Below, piece by piece: positions 11,040-22,599 of a stretch of DNA of 64,000 nucleotides. Each line of letters begins with the position of its first letter. The stretch's first letter is position 1. Location: positions 75,371,104 to 75,435,103 of the forward strand of contig OV884014.1 of assembly GCA_930367205.1 (NCBI GenBank), read 5' to 3'. The notes under the pieces were generated by a model. The model saw only the letters and a list, made by a program, of their open reading frames with translations. It searched no databases and was not told where the DNA came from. The position numbers were made by a program, and so were the translations under genes. Origin of the DNA: Acanthosoma haemorrhoidale (taxonomy: Eukaryota > Arthropoda > Insecta > Hemiptera > Acanthosomatidae).

Positions 11040-11560
11040 ATAACTGTGTGTTAAACATGAATTGATATAGCTCCCCCTCGAGAGAGACAACCTCCAGAGC
11101 ACGAAGTGGCAGGATAAAGAATTCATCGCACATTATTCCCAGAAAATCGGATCGCGGCTATCCCTAATTCAGCCATAAACAGCGGACTTTATGCCCGCAT
11201 AAAAGTTGCGGCTGGCCCCCCGCCCCAGAGGACTTAAGAACTAACTGTTGGCTGACACTCATAATTCTCTTTTTCTGCTTAGTGGGGGAGGGGGGGGGGC
11301 AAAAAGCCCTTCCTTCTGGGAGCTATTAGATAGGAGTTGTTTGCCGCGCTATTTACTGCAGCCTCCGAAGCGATCGCGCTACACCTTAAGGAATTATACA
11401 AAGGCTCGGGGCCAATTGCCCGGAGAGCATTTTCATATTGTTCAAGTTCTGTAACAGGGCACGGTGTTCGCCCCCGTAGCCACAGAAAGGAAAGATTTAC
11501 TTCCAGGCAATGAGCCCAATCATTGCGCCCTGATAACTTATCGGATTCATTAAGAATATT
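11040..11560. promoter_or_regulatory. GC-richer island, candidate conserved non-coding element
   Basis: The base composition rises sharply and the sequence is complex and non-repetitive, with no frame bounded by splice sites. It contains several CATAAA/TTTATG words (AGCCATAAACAGC, ACTTTATGCCCGCATAAAAG), resembling posterior homeodomain (Caudal/Abd-B class) sites. Location in a long intron and lack of coding suggest a regulatory element, but this is inference from composition alone. Confidence 0.3.
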
Positions 11561-12549
11561 AACGCATTTGGGTTACAAAAATTATGGCTGAGGGAAGAAA
11601 GGTATCGATTCATACAGAGTCAAACGTTAAGTATCTAAAGTTAAACGAATCAAACTCGAAGAGAATCTTACAGGAAAAATTTGGCTTATTCACCAGGCCT
11701 ACTGCAGAATACCTGGAGCATACCCAGCTCTGTCTTATCGTCGTCGAGGAAGGGAATAGTCGAATTCATAGGTTTTGGATTGCTGTGAGGAAAAATGACA
11801 CTCCCGATGCCGTTCAACACCATCAGTCTGGGAGTGCAAAGAGAGGACACCGGTTGGAAAGCGCAGTATCGAAACGTCAGCCAAAAGATCCGGTGAAGTC
11901 AAAAGACATATTGCATATTAGCTTACAATACTTTTTATGGCCGGAGTCCACGACACGGGGATCGACCTATTGGACTGCCGCATAAGCAGTGAAAAACAGT
12001 TCATTTGGATGTGTGTTTGCTTTGCTGAATCAAGCGCCGTGATTAATAAGCACCAACGGGTGTATTTATAAATTCCAATTTAACATCGAACAGCAAGCAA
12101 ACTTTCCGTGATTTTAATAATTTTTTTTTCCGTTTTAATTAATGGATCTGACTTGTTAACGAAATGAGCTTCAATTTTAATTTGCACGGGCTCACAAATA
12201 TTTTTTCGGCTTATACTAACATGCCTGCGGTTATAGTTTATCTCGTGCAAGCAATAGGAGTATTTTATGAATCTAAAAATAAATACAATGAGCAGTAAGC
12301 AACAAAAGTCGTGCATTCAATACTTTCCAAGCATGCTCTATGCACCCTTATTTTATCTAATCACAGATTTTCAGTTGCTAAGATTGCCAATGACATGAAG
12401 TATGTGCAAAATTGCACAGTCAGCCCATGTCTTTCCCCGAACGAAGGAGGCTGGCACCCGTGTCAAGTTGAACGATTATTTCATTTGTTAAGTATAAGAA
12501 AGTTATAAGTTCAGTAAAAGTCAGATGGCAATAAAATTTCGATTTTAAA

Positions 12550-12642
12550 CGAGGGTGGTCTGAAAAGTTTCCAACCTAACAAAGCTTTTATTTATTTTAT
12601 CACCATCTTCATGTTGAGGTCGGAAACTTTTCAGAACCTGTG
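12550..12642. mobile_element. Mariner-type MITE, 93 bp, copy 1
   Basis: The ends CGAGGGTGGTCTGAAAAGTT and the reverse complement of GGTCGGAAACTTTTCAGAACC form about 25-bp inverted repeats around a 40-bp centre. Such termini are those of mariner transposons. A second copy sits at 22710-22804. The left flank is AA rather than TA, so the TA duplication is not intact here. Confidence 0.7.
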
Positions 12643-12812
12643 TAGAAGAAATATTAAAGGCATAAGTAGGTTTCAGTCTGGAAACTCAAAAATGAATGAC
12701 TAAAGGAAACATCAAACGACCCCACGACTCAAATGTCCCTATGAGCAATAATTAAAGTACCGAATACTAGTTTCGTATAATACATTTTGTATTGAATTAA
12801 GTTTTGATTATA

Positions 12813-13612
12813 AAGGGTGTCTCAGAATTAATTTGAATTTGCCGCCATTTGTGCAGTAAAGTGCTGGCAACCCTAAAAAAAACAATTTGACAGCTGACAG
12901 CTAAGGGTTAGTAAAAATGGAGCGTTACACGATAGAACAACGTGTCTTTATTGTTGAACATTATCTCAAAAATAATGAAAGTTTGGCGGCCGCAGTTCGA
13001 AAATTTCATACAAAATATAGTCGGAATAGTGTTTTGACTTTATCAACTGTGAAGAGATTAATTGAAAAATTTAGGGATACTGGATCAGTTGGAGACACTA
13101 AACATACTGGTCGTCCAAAAACAAGCCGTTCAAATGTCGTAAATACAGTTCTTTGTGCCGAAATTGGATGATATTTATGTGGCCAATATGTGGTTTCAAA
13201 AAGATGGTGCCACATGCCATACAGCCCATGAAACAATTCAAATACTGCATGAGACATTTCCAAGTCGTGGCCCCCTAGATCGTGTGATTTAACACCTTTA
13301 GATTTCTTTTTATTGGGTTATTTGAAGTCAAAGGTGTATGTCAACAAGCCCACATCCACCCGTGCATTAAAAGATGAAATTCAACGCTGCATCAACGAAA
13401 TTCAACCACATTTATGCCAAATGGTCATGGAAAATTTCGACAAAAGAGTGCGTCTATGCCAGCAAAGTCTTGGAGGCCATTTGCCCGATGTGTCATTCCA
13501 TAAATAAAGCTATCCTATTTACTTTATAATTCAATAAAAAAATAACAACAAAAATACTAAAAACTGTGTTTTCTATTAAAATCAAAGCTTACGTTAATTC
13601 TGGGACACCCTT
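12813..13612 (+). mobile_element. Mariner-like element with internally deleted transposase, copy 1
   Basis: Terminal inverted repeats begin AAGGGTGTCTCAGAATTAA on the left and are matched by GTTAATTCTGGGACACCCTT on the right, flanked by TA at 12811-12812 and 13613-13614. A transposase start at 12917 encodes a helix-turn-helix region (MERYTIEQRVFIVEHYLK), followed by GRPKTS, and then jumps to the C-terminal catalytic part (FQKDGATCHTAHET and DLTPLDFF in other frames). The middle of the gene is absent and frames shift, so the copy is non-autonomous. It lacks about 100 bases present in the copy at 18606-19507. Confidence 0.8.
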
Positions 13613-13649
13613 TATTAACCATCACTAGATTGTTGTACTAAGTAATGTG

Positions 13650-13930
13650 GAGTTGGAAGAAGCGGTATGAAAAGTAGGATCAGGAAAAGGGTAAATATCT
13701 TTAGAGCTTGTAAAGCCAACCTGCGTGCCAGACCCTGTCAAAAGCTTGAGCTATATCAAGAAAGGCAGCAGTGCAATACTGTTAGGTTTCAAGGGCTGAG
13801 GATATGTGATCAACAACGCGAAGGCCTTGTTGAGCAGTGGAATGTCGAAGAAAGCAACTAAACTGGTGAGTAGGAAAAAGGTTTTTGGATTCAACAATTG
13901 GAAGTAGACGTTTTAAAAGGAGTAATTATG
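13650..13930 (-). mobile_element. Jockey-type reverse-transcriptase fragment, minus strand
   Basis: Read on the minus strand it gives VESKNLFPTHQF, then a region with VVDHISSALE, a stop, and then AAFLDIAQAFDRVWHAGWLY. These are the QFGFR-like motif and the AFDxVWHxGLL motif of jockey-clade reverse transcriptases. It belongs to the same family as the coding part at 22600-23400, where the corresponding middle section is missing. Confidence 0.7.
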
Positions 13931-14069
13931 AAAATAAATTATTAGCGGTGGAAGCAGTTTCAATAATTATTACTACTATTGTAAGTAACCTAATAGCTGG
14001 CTGAACTATAACAGAACAATAACTAAGGAGCACACATTTTGTTCTTTCATATTATGTAGAATATACCCT

Positions 14070-14553
14070 ATATTCTTGAACTCATCCCTTCCAAGTTCAT
14101 TAAATTCCATGGTAACCTATCCAACCACCCTAATTCCCTAGCACAGTCATTGCACTGCACCACTCATCCCTATAATCCTCCTCGGAGACTTAAACGGCAG
14201 TGGCCTCGTAACCTGCTATAAATAAGTGACAGTGGGAGTCCTGGCAATGGCCAGTTTCTCCAATCATGTCCTGAGCGACTGTGGCTCTCGCGCTCTTGGT
14301 CAGCCTCCGCTGGCTCTTATCCAGTGACGCGGCTGGAGTAGGGGCGTGGAGGACTCCCCAAGACTCCGCTTCCTCCTTCGCATGCGAGGAAGGTGACAAC
14401 CATGTGGACTTGGGGGGCCTCTGGGCTGTTTGTAAATATTGTATGAATGAGCGAGTGAATGATGAACTGTAAATATGGTATGAATGATGACACTTATCTC
14501 AATTACTCATTGCCTAATAAAAGACAGATTGTAATTTTATCTTAATAAATTGT
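14070..14553 (+). mobile_element. Jockey-type 3' end (copy D)
   Basis: The longest and best preserved untranslated 3' tail in the window, from CTTGAACTCATCCCTTCC to CTTAATAAATTG. It aligns with the last coding bases and the tail of the 22.6-kb copy. Confidence 0.65.
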
Positions 14554-14639
14554 TGTTCTCTCTCTCATATTATGTAGAATATCAAATAATGCGTAATACG
14601 GGAGTTGGACTTGATAAGTTAATAAAATCGCTTCCGCAG

Positions 14640-15060
14640 CCGTGACAGTAAGCCATAACTGTTTGACGACGCCTCAATCTTGACTTGAATTTCTCCCGTC
14701 CTCCCCCGAATGAAAGTCGAGACGAACCGTCCGTGCCCGAGGCGGCCGCCAGTATTTTCATTAAGCGGCTAACTGCTCCCCCGGCTCATCGGCTATTTAT
14801 GCGCCTTTTATCCACGGGCTCCGCCACTCGTAAAGCAGAGCTGCGGCAGAAATATACCCGCTACATGGATATTCCATGAGCTGGGAAATTCGAATTTATT
14901 TTTCATGGTAGCAAAGTGCCTCGGGTATAAGTCCGTTATATTTATTCAATTTATGCCCATTGTTCCTCCCCCTTCTAACTCCTACACCTTCGGTAATGGA
15001 ATGTAATAGGCGCTCCATTCTTTACTCTCCGTCGGGATATGAGTAATCCCAAGCCGGGCG
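14640..15060. promoter_or_regulatory. GC-richer island, candidate conserved non-coding element
   Basis: Complex, GC-rich sequence without splice-bounded coding frames. It contains GGCTATTTATGCGCC, CCTTTTATCCACGG and TTCAATTTATGCCC, again TTTATG words like the 11-kb island. No inverted-repeat ends or target duplications suggest a transposon. The regulatory role is inferred from composition and position. Confidence 0.3.
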
Positions 15061-15662
15061 CGGTCTCTGAAATTTTAAAAGTTTTTTTTGTCTTGTTTAT
15101 TCACAGCTTTAAGGAGTGGGGTCCCCTAATTAAGGTCTTAAAACTCAATAACTTATACGATGCATTCATCCCAGTGTCATTAACCAAATTAATTTAAAGA
15201 TTTTTTGGGGAAAAAAAAGGCTTACCTTGATTACCTAAAGAGGATAAAAGTGTTTAAAATCCACTTTTGGAATGAAATGAGGAATAAGAAAGGAGGCTGC
15301 CCAATGTGTAGACTGCATAACAAACCACTATTGTTACTGTATGAGGGCATCCAAGGTAAATGTCCTCATTACTCAAAAACAGGGATGCTTCCAATCAGCA
15401 GGTCAAAAAAGAACTGACCATTTTACGGCCGATCAAACTTGGAGAGCGGGAGAAAAGAGAGCCAAATAGAACTAATAATAGTACTCCAGCAAATACTATG
15501 CCTTAATAAGATTCAAATTCCTAAATTTATAAAAACTTAAGTACTTACAAGTCATGTTACATGGCCAATGTATCGTAATTAGTGTTAACTCATGTATGTA
15601 TATTCTTTGTGATGAATGAACCAGTTAAATAATTGCTAAGCCTGATTATTAGCTAGAAAAAA

Positions 15663-15725
15663 ACCTAATCTCGCCCGAGATTTGAACCCAAGAGCTTCTT
15701 ATTAGCAGAGCAATACTTTGGGAGG
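15663..15725 (-). repeat. tRNA-like SINE fragment
   Basis: On the minus strand TTGGGTTCAAATCTCGG resembles a polymerase III B box (GGTTCRANTCC). It lies behind a partial anticodon-arm-like segment and is followed by a T-run. It does not fold into a full cloverleaf by eye, so it is called a tRNA-derived repeat, not a tRNA gene. Confidence 0.4.
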
Positions 15726-17270
15726 TGCTTGTGTGTTTTTAGACAATGCTTGACGTCAAGAATTGTATTTTTTACTCCTGAATGCTGCATCAGGAGTTAG
15801 AGGGCATAATGGAAGTGGAGCTAGGACTCCTAGCTCCTAGGCAGGTGATCTAGAAAACCTAATACCAGGAATTCGCATTGTAGTGGATGCCAGGACATTT
15901 TTTCACAACAAGAATGCTGAATGATGAAATAAAACAGCTTCTCTGCAGATTTATTGAAGGTTTTCGACGGACTAGGTCTCTATCGTCAAGGTTTCGTGCT
16001 ACAGTTAACATAAGTACTGGCCGGGACGGATATCAAACAACTTCTAAAAATTAGTACTATCTCTTCATTATGATTGCAAGGAAAATGGTACATTGTCGTC
16101 TTCAGAGCCGCCAGCTGGCGTTTGTTATCTAACCCACCAAGTTCTACAGGTACAATATGCCCGAACTCTAGTCCGTCGAAAACAGTCCAAAACAGCTGTG
16201 GCGAATGTGATATTATTTACAATAAACACATTCCACTGCCACTATACTATCACACCAAGTTTGCTGATGGCCTGGCTTAATAAGGAGGTACTTTGGCTCA
16301 AATAGAATAACTAGGCTGGAGGAAGCGAATTGAAGATTAGCATCCCAATCCTGATGCTTACTTACTACTCCCTCGCCAGGAGGGAACTAATGTCTTGAAA
16401 CTGTCAACCTGAAGCTTATATTATTAATGACTCACATTGGTTCAAGCCCATTTTTTTTATATGTGTAAATGTGAACAAATTATTGAACATACGCTGTAGA
16501 CATAGTAACTCTTGGAAGAAAGACAAAAACTGATATGACCTGAACCTACCTTGAGACCACTAGAGCCTGGACGATCTTCAAAAAACTACAGATTTCAGGT
16601 AATCAGACCGTTATCCAGCGGAGCTATCTCTGCTGAACTAGTTAATATCTAACATCTTCAACTAGTTTCGTACAATCTCTAAACAAAATCGCTAGGACAA
16701 CATTCTAATTCGAAATCTCATTCTTCCAACATTCTTTGGTGTGTACTAGAACAAAAAATCAACTATATAATACATAGGAATTGTGATAAATGTGGTCTTT
16801 AACCACCTTCAAACCTGGGAGCTCCTTAGGTCGTCTTAAGTTTGGCCACCCCTTACCAATCCCTAATGTCCTTGGTCTTAAAACTTCTCCAGAGTGACAT
16901 TCTGGACATAGGAGACTGAAATGAGGTTATGATGTAATCTAATAAAGATATTTATTAGACCAAAATAACTCGCTGCCCGCGTTAAGTTGAATATCATGGA
17001 ATGTCGTTATGTGTATATATTGCTAGTTACATTAATTTAGCTTTCTTTTGTACGTGGGAATGATTTTCTTCCTGGTTTTATATTTGTCCATTAAGTGATT
17101 TTTTCTTAACACGTCACAGATTCCATGTCGAATAACTTTGGGATCCATATCCAATTTACTAAAGCTGCAACATTCCACAATTTTTCCTATTTAAATTTTG
17201 TCTGGCTACATTTATCTGATATAAAACCATCAGCTCAGATTGATCTGCTCAAATAATACATAATACTAAG
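15726..17270. other. Intronic or intergenic DNA, nothing firmly recognised
   Basis: The short open frames (for example 16074-16305) have no recognisable motifs. No inverted-repeat ends or RNA genes were seen. It lies within the putative long intron of the minus-strand gene. Confidence 0.35.
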
Positions 17271-17393
17271 TGTGATCTCTGGGCTGTTTGTACTTGAACA
17301 TATCGTATGAATGAGTAAATAATGAATGAGATGGCCGCAATAACTTAGGGCCAATAGAGAGCAGATTTTGATTTTATCCTAATAAAAAGGTTA
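17271..17393 (+). mobile_element. Jockey-type 3' end, very short (copy E)
   Basis: Only the last 120 bases of the shared tail remain: TGGGCTGTTTGTA, CGTATGAATGAG, GCAGATTTTGATTTTATC and AATAAAAAG. Confidence 0.55.
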
Positions 17394-17699
17394 AATTATA
17401 GACCCCCAATAACTTTATAGCTATCGCGACATAAAATTGGCCACAAACTGGCGATGTTTTTCTTAGGGTTCTACGTGGCTTGAGAACTTGGACTAAAATA
17501 ACGATTTGAAGTAAATTTGGTAGGATAAAATAGTTATGAGTCCATAATTAAAAAGAAAAACATTCTTGTATTGAATGGCTCTTTTTCCGTGTCCAATCTT
17601 GCGAATTTAGTGATGAAGTCCATAAGGCCAGCAGACCCTGATAGTAAAGTTGTTATGGAGAGATTGTATCCGGCTCCAGTGAGGAGAATTTAGTGATAT

Positions 17700-17950
17700 A
17701 CATGTATCCAAGAAGATGCCTTTTGTGCCCGCCGAGATATCCTCCTCCCCTCAACGGTAAATGGAAATACACAAATCATCAGGATACAATCTACCCCCGC
17801 CACGTTTGTATATTAACGTTATAAATTAGCTCCCGGAGGAAGGGGGGGGAAACTTTTCCTTCAACAGTCATGTCAATAAATTTGTTTTTATTTCGTCATC
17901 TGAAGTGAGCCGGGAGAGGAGACGAGAGAGTCCCCCCCTTTTATTAAAAG
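17700..17950. promoter_or_regulatory. GC-richer island, candidate conserved non-coding element
   Basis: Non-repetitive segment with the words GCCCGCCGAGATATCC and CATGTCAATAAATTTG, rising in GC above its flanks and ending at the CT microsatellite. No coding signature. Inference from composition only. Confidence 0.22.
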
Positions 17951-17984
17951 TTCCCTCCTCTGCTATGATATATTGCTCTCTCAC

Positions 17985-17987
17985 TCA

Positions 17988-18039
<52 letters not shown>

Positions 18040-18050
18040 ATCTATCTTGT
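17985..18050 (+). repeat. (TC)n microsatellite
   Basis: About 60 bases of nearly pure CT dinucleotides. The Ser-Leu-rich open frames that cross it are artefacts of the repeat. Confidence 0.95.
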
Positions 18051-18561
18051 GTTAACAGCGGCTCCGCTTTCGCTTTCATACACCCTTCGGAAAAGTCTGC
18101 TGGAATTCCGAAAGGCACGTACATCGAAGCTATGGAGAACACGTTATTGACGGCACGCTAATCAATACACGAACTAATTCAAAGCGGAAAGTGTTGACTG
18201 GCAACTTACAGATTTTTTATGCTTCTAATACCTTAAGGGACTAACTTACAGCACGAAAGGCCTGAAATAAACACACATTGACAAAGATAAATAGGAAGTG
18301 AGAGGTACGCTTAAGTACGCATAGCGAGAAGTTTTCAGCAATGGAAAATGTAGCCATTTCTATAAAACACGAGGAGGGAGATTTATTATAAAAATAAAGT
18401 TCTTTACGTCTAGATTTATAATATATAATATTTTTTGAAATGTCACTTTACTGGACTATTATCAGGAAAAATGATTAAAATCGAGAATTTTATTAGTAAT
18501 TAAATGAATTAAACGGAGTCCAAGATATCTTGACAGAAGAAAATTTATATTGGGAAGGTCG

Positions 18562-19540
18562 TCACTTCTGGCAGCTCAGTTGGTAGTAGAGTCCCTGACT
18601 ACATAAAGGGTGTCCCAGAATTAACGCAAGATTTGAATTTGCCGCCATTTGTGCAGTAAAGTGCTGGCAACCCTAAAAAAAACAATTTGACAGCTGACAG
18701 CTAAGGGTTAGTAAAAATGGAGCGTTACACGATAGAACAACGTGTCTTTATTGTTGAACATTATCTCAAAAATAATGAAAGTTTGGCGGCCGCAGTTCGA
18801 AAATTTCATACAAAATATAGTCGGAATAGTGTTTTGACTTCATCAACTGTGAAGAGATTAATTGAAAAATTTAGGGATACTGGATCAGTTGGAGACACTA
18901 AACATAATGGTCGTCCAAAAACAAGCCGTTCAAATGTCAATATCGAAGCAGTGCGTGAGAGTTTCGTTGCAAATCAATTGTCAAATGAGGATGGTCAATC
19001 AGTGACTGTTACTGGTGCTCGATATCACGACATGATAACACAGTTCTTTGTGCCGAAATTGGATGATATTGATGTGGCCAATATGTGGTTTTGACAAGAT
19101 GGTGCCATACAGCCCATGAAACAATTCAAATACTGCATGAGACATTTCCAAGTCGTGTACTCTCTCGTTTCGGTGATCAGAATTGGCCCCCTAGATCGTG
19201 TGATTTAACACCTTTAGATTTCTTTTTATGGGGTTATCTGAAGTCAAAGGTGTATGTCAACAAGCCCACATCCACCCGTGCATTAAAAGAGGAAATTCAA
19301 CCACGTTTATGCCAAACAGTAATGGAAAATTTTTACAAAAGAGTGCGTATGTGCCAGTAAAGTCGTGGAGGCCATTTGCCCGATGTGTTTTTCCATAAAT
19401 AACCCTATCCTATTTACTTTATAATTTAATAAAAAAATAACGACAAAAATACTAAAACCTGTGTTTTCTATTTAAATCAAATCTTGCGTTAATTCTGGGA
19501 CACCATTTATTAGGGAAGGCCCTGTGATTTAAATTATTAG
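18562..19540 (+). repeat. tRNA-derived SINE split by a mariner insertion
   Basis: The left part ends with GGCAGCTCAGTTGGTAGTAG, a very good polymerase III A box (tRNA D-arm). GTCCCTGACTACATA follows, and at that TA the mariner of 18606-19507 begins. After the mariner the sequence resumes with TTAGGGAAGGCCCTGTGATT, a position where a degenerate B box would be expected. Rejoining the flanks gives tRNA-like spacing. A similar A box occurs near 43868. Confidence 0.5.
18606..19507 (+). mobile_element. Mariner-like element with internally deleted transposase, copy 2
   Basis: Both ends carry about 30-bp inverted repeats (AAGGGTGTCCCAGAATTAAC at left; GTTAATTCTGGGACACCATT at right) and TA flanks (18604-18605, 19508-19509). 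The transposase N-terminus at 18717 encodes an intact-looking helix-turn-helix region. It runs through RPKTSRSNVNIEAVRESFVA before joining a late catalytic segment (TGARYHDMITQFFVPKL). A stop in the WF-stop-QDGA position separates the C-terminal frame (19085-19360), which has PPRSCDLTPLDFFLWGYLK, the last acidic motif of a DDE/D transposase. The central catalytic part is missing, so it can move only in trans. Confidence 0.8.
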
Positions 19541-20136
19541 GTTATTTATAATTATTAGAATCCATTTCAACAGTCGCAATAATCAGTTGATTTATTGTGA
19601 CGGGGCTTAAGTGGACTATGCCAAGTTTTAAATACAACAGTCATCAATGTCCTATCCCCTATTTTTTCGAAATCCACATTTTATGATGTCAATTATTTAA
19701 ATAAATAAATATATTTTTACTGCAATAAGCAGCTTATTTAATTAAGTATAAAATTAAATAGATATCATAACATCCTGATTAATAATAATATGTATCATGG
19801 ATCAGGCCTTCAGTTCAGTGTAATTAGAAAAAGTAATAATAAATTTTTTTTAGCCGTAACGAACCAATTTCGTAAGGTGGATCAATTTGAATTGATTTAT
19901 CACATGATTGTACCAAGGAACTTCTCCTAATGTTAGCTATTATTTGAACATCTAGCTGACTAAAATAAGAGTATGCAATGATCCTATAATTGGTAAGTGG
20001 ATTTTAGAATTAGCGAATACAGCCCTAATGGCATATGAGTGAACTTCCTCCAATCTTTCTTTTAATAGCAGCCCGGGACTCTCAAATGGTCTGAATTGCT
20101 CTCTTCCTCTTCTCCCCTGAGTCACTGGCGACTTAC

Positions 20137-20214
20137 TGTGGGTCGCAGTCATCTCCGCCCAAGTGGCAGTCAGCCACTCACTTGTGACTAAGTCAATTAG
20201 TGCGGCCCAAGTCT
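20137..20214 (-). CDS. Internal exon of the minus-strand gene (exon 2)
   Basis: 78 bases between acceptor TTACCATACTAG and consensus donor GTAAGT. It encodes TWAALIDLVTSEWLTATWAE and then MTATH. It starts with two bases of a split codon and ends with one. These phases join the exon at 26551-26344 (giving DKGSAE-TWAALID) and the exon at 8192-7699 (giving TATHK-MVRPKPQ) without a break. The intron to the next exon would be about 12 kb. Confidence 0.5.
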
Positions 20215-22599
20215 CTAGTATGGTAAACATAAGTATAGTAGAGCGACTGTACAAAAATCTATACAGAACCAATTTTAGATATGTGAGTAGAAGTTTCTTA
20301 ACATTTTCTTCGACACAGTCATATGGTCTTCAAAGTGCAAAATGCCATATGTCAAAAATTCTATATTTTTTTTTAATACTGCTAAATGTGGTTCCCGCCT
20401 GGTGGCAAAATTTAGCAAACTTAATTTTCCATTCAATAATGTGCTTACCTAAGAATACAACAGAAATTATATAATTATAGAATCGAATTGTAAGAAAAAA
20501 ATCAGGCTTATTGCTCTGCTGGAAAATGGAGTTCTTAGGCCTATTGCACTTTGAGTAACGATATACAATATTTACCACCCGTTATAGATATTTTTGGAGG
20601 CATTTAGGATGTACCTTATATAGGTGGTAGGTGGATAGGGTGTCCTGTCCATGAGTGCTTCCGTGGAATTTATATATAGTTTTCAGCGATCAAGTACTGA
20701 GTAATGTCCTTTCAATCACATACTTAAAAGCGGCGATTCTGCCTTGACCTGAACTCAGATTGAACAAAGCACCCAGCTGGACTCTCTGCTAACTACAAGT
20801 TAAACTCTTTACTAAGGAGTGTAGCATGTGCTGATGTTTTCGGCGGGAGTCTTACTAGCACTCCAAGATAATTTCCCTTGTGTCTACTATTAGTAGTGTC
20901 GTTAGGTAGTAGATGTCTTAGGATAATTAACTGAGTGGCTTATTTATTGTGCATGTTTGATTTCAATGCTGACTCTACAGTCCAGAGTGACCCAAAATGA
21001 TTTCAGAAGTTCAAATCGTCATTTGATTAGATTTTTTTTTTCGTAGATGCGTTTTAGTAATTTCATATTCTTTCAGCATAGTAGTATGCCACAGAGAAGC
21101 CCAAAGCAGCAGACATTTTCTATGTCATCTTTGGACCACTGAACTATGTGAGTAAACTAATTGGGTGAGTGTCGTGACCGAGAATGAATGAGATTTGTGA
21201 AGTTGTTTTTTAAATTTGTTTTGCTGTGGTTCTAGTGGGGTTTGGAGGAATGGTTGTACTGGATTGACTTTTACGGTCGTAAAGATACCTATACTCCTTA
21301 GGCCCTCATATTGCCGGCTGATCATTACTTAGCGATCAGCATTATGATGTATTCAGCCCTTAATAAAGTTTGATTATATGTTAGAAGTAAATAGAAAGAT
21401 TAAATCAAAAGTGTCTAATTGGGGTCGATAAATTAGTCCACCTTCGTTCGCCAATGGTAATTCGTGTCAGATACATAAAAAAATATTTATAAAATATCCA
21501 AAATTAATAATTAAAACTGTAATCTTACCTTTTAGGATTTGAATAATTATGCTTGACAAATAACTCATACAAAGAACCTTAACAATACAGTTTTTATTAA
21601 ATATAAGGGAAATGAAAGTAAATAAATGAACAGAGCAACAATACCACAAATACATAATACCCTTAATCAATTATCCCCTCTTCCTAGAATATCTCTGAAC
21701 AACATATGTTATTTCCTCCTCAAACAAAAGGTACAACAGACTTATGGTAAGACTGAAGGATATTTATTAAAACATATGGTATTAACAATTGAATATGTTT
21801 GGCTCAAATATGGCATGGTATTTGAAAAGAATTGGCCATCGTTATGGTACAAGGTGAATTCAAACTCAATGTGTCTTCTCGAACCAACGCTAGCATTCAG
21901 ACCCCCGGACCTAGAGTCATCTAGTCCTCCTCCCTGCTTCAACTCATATTCTGAATTTTAAGGCGTAGGGAGTTATATGGAGTAACACTTTCTTATGGCT
22001 CTCAAATCCTTTTGGGGCTTCACTCTCTCGGATAACTATTTACTGTTTGAAAATCCCAGCTTCTTATTTGCAACCCTTATCCAGGTCTGGACGAGGGTTT
22101 ACTGCTTGTATGGACCCTTCTCTTCTTGTCCCCGCCTCCCACAGCCAACCTTTTATTCATTTTTCAACATTTTATTTACAGGGTAGCTCTATTCGTGGCA
22201 AAGAGTTTGCGAGCATCAAAAGTTTGTGCTCGCACCATGAGTGACCATGCTTGTACCATGCTTGTGGCCATGCTTGTACCATGAGTGACTTCTTTAGCGA
22301 GTTCATTTCTGTTGCTTGCCATCAATATAAGATTAGCAAGCAGTACAAAACTATGGAGTATGTATACGGAATAAGGAGAAAGGGTAGTTTTGTAAGTTGA
22401 TTTAAATGTATATCTCACAGGTTACCAATTTTTGAATCTACAATTACTACAGCAATGTCAAGCAGCAACCAGTTGCATAGTTTAAACAGAATACTTATAA
22501 TTTTATTGTATTAAAGTATTGTAATTTCATTTAGTCAATATTTAAATTATTACTGAATCTAAACTCATTGTCCTTCATTGTAAACCCTTTTTAACCCTT

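Noticed and set aside
11584..11985. 133-codon ATG-initiated open frame
   Set aside because: No recognised domain, no neighbouring exons, and unconvincing composition. It could be part of an old repeat. Left out as a gene.
15663..15725. tRNA gene
   Set aside because: A B-box-like word is present, but acceptor and anticodon stems do not pair; better called a SINE fragment.
17905..18161. Ser/Leu-rich open frames
   Set aside because: Translation of the CT microsatellite; no support outside it.
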